From: Pseudomonadales bacterium
GTDB lineage: Bacteria > Pseudomonadota > Gammaproteobacteria > Pseudomonadales > JAHEIH01
Assembly (NCBI GenBank): GCA_023255355.1
Contig: JALRIU010000032.1
Location: forward strand, 1 to 7,484
Direction: 5' to 3'
Length of the DNA stretch: 7,484 nt
Positions 6,901 through 7,484 of this stretch are shown here, piece after piece. The translations under genes and the position numbers were made by a program. The notes under the pieces were generated by a model. The model did no database searches and was not told where the DNA came from. It was given only the letters and a program-made list of their open reading frames with translations. Positions within the stretch are counted from its first letter, which is position 1. Every line of letters begins with the position of its first letter.

Positions 6901-7036
6901 GTCTTGCTCCTATAGCATTTGGATCGAATCATCGATCGTTACATTACCTGTACTTATAAACTTATCGAACCACCTGCGGTGATTAAGTAGTAACCGCTCT
7001 CACACGACTACCGTTTACATTGGTCCAGATCATCAA
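6901..7036 (-). other. trmD-rplS intergenic leader
   Basis: This 136-base stretch holds the rplS ribosome binding site (AGGAG, 6907-6911), the hairpin at 6922-6937 and a second short hairpin, CACC-GCA-GGTG, at about 6970-6980. I found no rho-independent terminator and no convincing -35/-10 pair here, so readthrough from trmD is the simplest model. Space remains for a leader-type control element, which I cannot assign to a known family. Confidence 0.4.
6922..6937 (-). other. Small perfect hairpin in the rplS leader, close to the start codon
   Basis: The minus strand reads GATCGA, loop TGAT, then TCGATC, a perfect six-base-pair stem ending 21 bases before the rplS ATG and 10 bases before its Shine-Dalgarno sequence. 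No T-run follows, so it is not a terminator. It could affect translation of rplS. Any regulatory role is inference. Confidence 0.4.
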
Positions 7037-7484
7037 TTATTTACCGCTATCTTGCATAGCAAGAAAGTCGGCTAATAAAACCTCTTCTTCATGGCTCAAA
7101 CCACGCACTTGCAACAAATCAGGCCGCCTAAGATAAGTTCTACCTAAAGCTTGCTGCAATCGCCAGCGTTCAATGCGCGCATGATCACCGCTCAATAAAA
7201 CGTCTGGCACCCGCTCATCGGCATAGACCTCAGGCCGGGTATAATGTGGACAATCCAAAAGACCATCCACAAACGAATCTTGTTCAGCTGATTGAGGGTG
7301 GTTCAGCACGCCGGGCAATAATCTCGCTACTGCGTCGATCATTACCATGGCGGGCAACTCTCCACCGCTTAGGACGTAGTCTCCAATAGACCACTCCTCG
7401 TCAACATGCGCTTGTAATAAACGCTCGTCAACACCCTCATAACGACCTGCGAGAATAATCATTTCTTCTCGCTCTGCGATAAGT
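7037..7484 (-). CDS. trmD: tRNA (guanine-N1)-methyltransferase TrmD, C-terminal part, cut by the window edge
   Basis: TrmD methylates N1 of G37 in tRNAs reading CNN, UGG and related codons, using S-adenosylmethionine, and prevents +1 frameshifting. The reading frame is open to the right edge (first full codon at 7483-7481), so the Met at 7462 is internal and not the start. The visible 148 residues begin LIAEREEM and include the knot motifs LAGRYEGVDER at 11-21, EEWSIGDYVLSGGELPAM at 29-46, and LLDCPHYTRPEV beginning near residue 75. Fragment R54 and D69 correspond to E. coli catalytic residues R154 and D169, since the fragment is offset by about 100 residues. About 100 N-terminal residues are missing from view. 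The TAA stop lies 136 bases before rplS, its usual operon partner. Confidence 0.96.
   Translation of the reverse strand, partial: LIAEREEMIILAGRYEGVDERLLQAHVDEEWSIGDYVLSGGELPAMVMIDAVARLLPGVLNHPQSAEQDSFVDGLLDCPHYTRPEVYADERVPDVLLSGDHARIERWRLQQALGRTYLRRPDLLQVRGLSHEEEVLLADFLAMQDSGK

Noticed and set aside
7460..7462. Met at 7462 as the start of a short 141-residue methyltransferase-like protein
   Set aside because: The frame stays open to the window edge and the residues before it continue the TrmD alignment, so this is simply the cut 3' part of trmD.

Overview
The window is a compact stretch of bacterial chromosome. All eight genes are conserved housekeeping genes read from the minus strand. In transcription order they are trmD (only its 3' part is inside), rplS, xerD, dsbC, hom, thrC, recJ and the start of a pxpA/ycsF-type gene that runs off the left edge. 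I see no plus-strand genes, tRNA or rRNA genes, insertion sequences, CRISPR arrays or phage genes. Protein sequences and gene order point to a gammaproteobacterium of moderate to low GC content. From memory, xerD-dsbC-hom-thrC is the Pseudomonas-type order and xerD-dsbC-recJ the Escherichia-type order; this window carries both, with hom-thrC between dsbC and recJ. I cannot name a genus.

Region by region: positions 7037-7484 hold the C-terminal 148 residues of TrmD (tRNA m1G37 methyltransferase). A 136-base leader containing two small hairpins separates it from rplS (ribosomal protein L19, 6538-6900). A 93-base gap follows, with a strong rho-independent terminator whose U-tract touches the xerD ribosome binding site. 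After that come xerD (tyrosine recombinase, 5548-6444), dsbC (periplasmic disulfide isomerase, 4823-5539), a 92-base gap with a promoter candidate and an imperfect inverted repeat, hom (4730-3441), thrC (3421-2024), recJ (2018-288) and pxpA (from 291, overlapping recJ by four bases).

The genes fall into three functional groups: translation (trmD, rplS), genome maintenance plus disulfide isomerisation (xerD, dsbC, recJ), and threonine synthesis (hom and thrC, which convert aspartate semialdehyde to threonine together with a homoserine kinase not seen here). Spacing suggests xerD-dsbC is one tightly coupled pair and hom-thrC-recJ-pxpA another, with a possible internal promoter before hom. Four of the seven visible start codons are non-ATG (TTG for xerD and hom, GTG for thrC and recJ). 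No new biological system is evident. The points worth a second look are start-codon choice, the terminator abutting xerD, the composite gene order, the rplS leader and the dsbC-hom gap.
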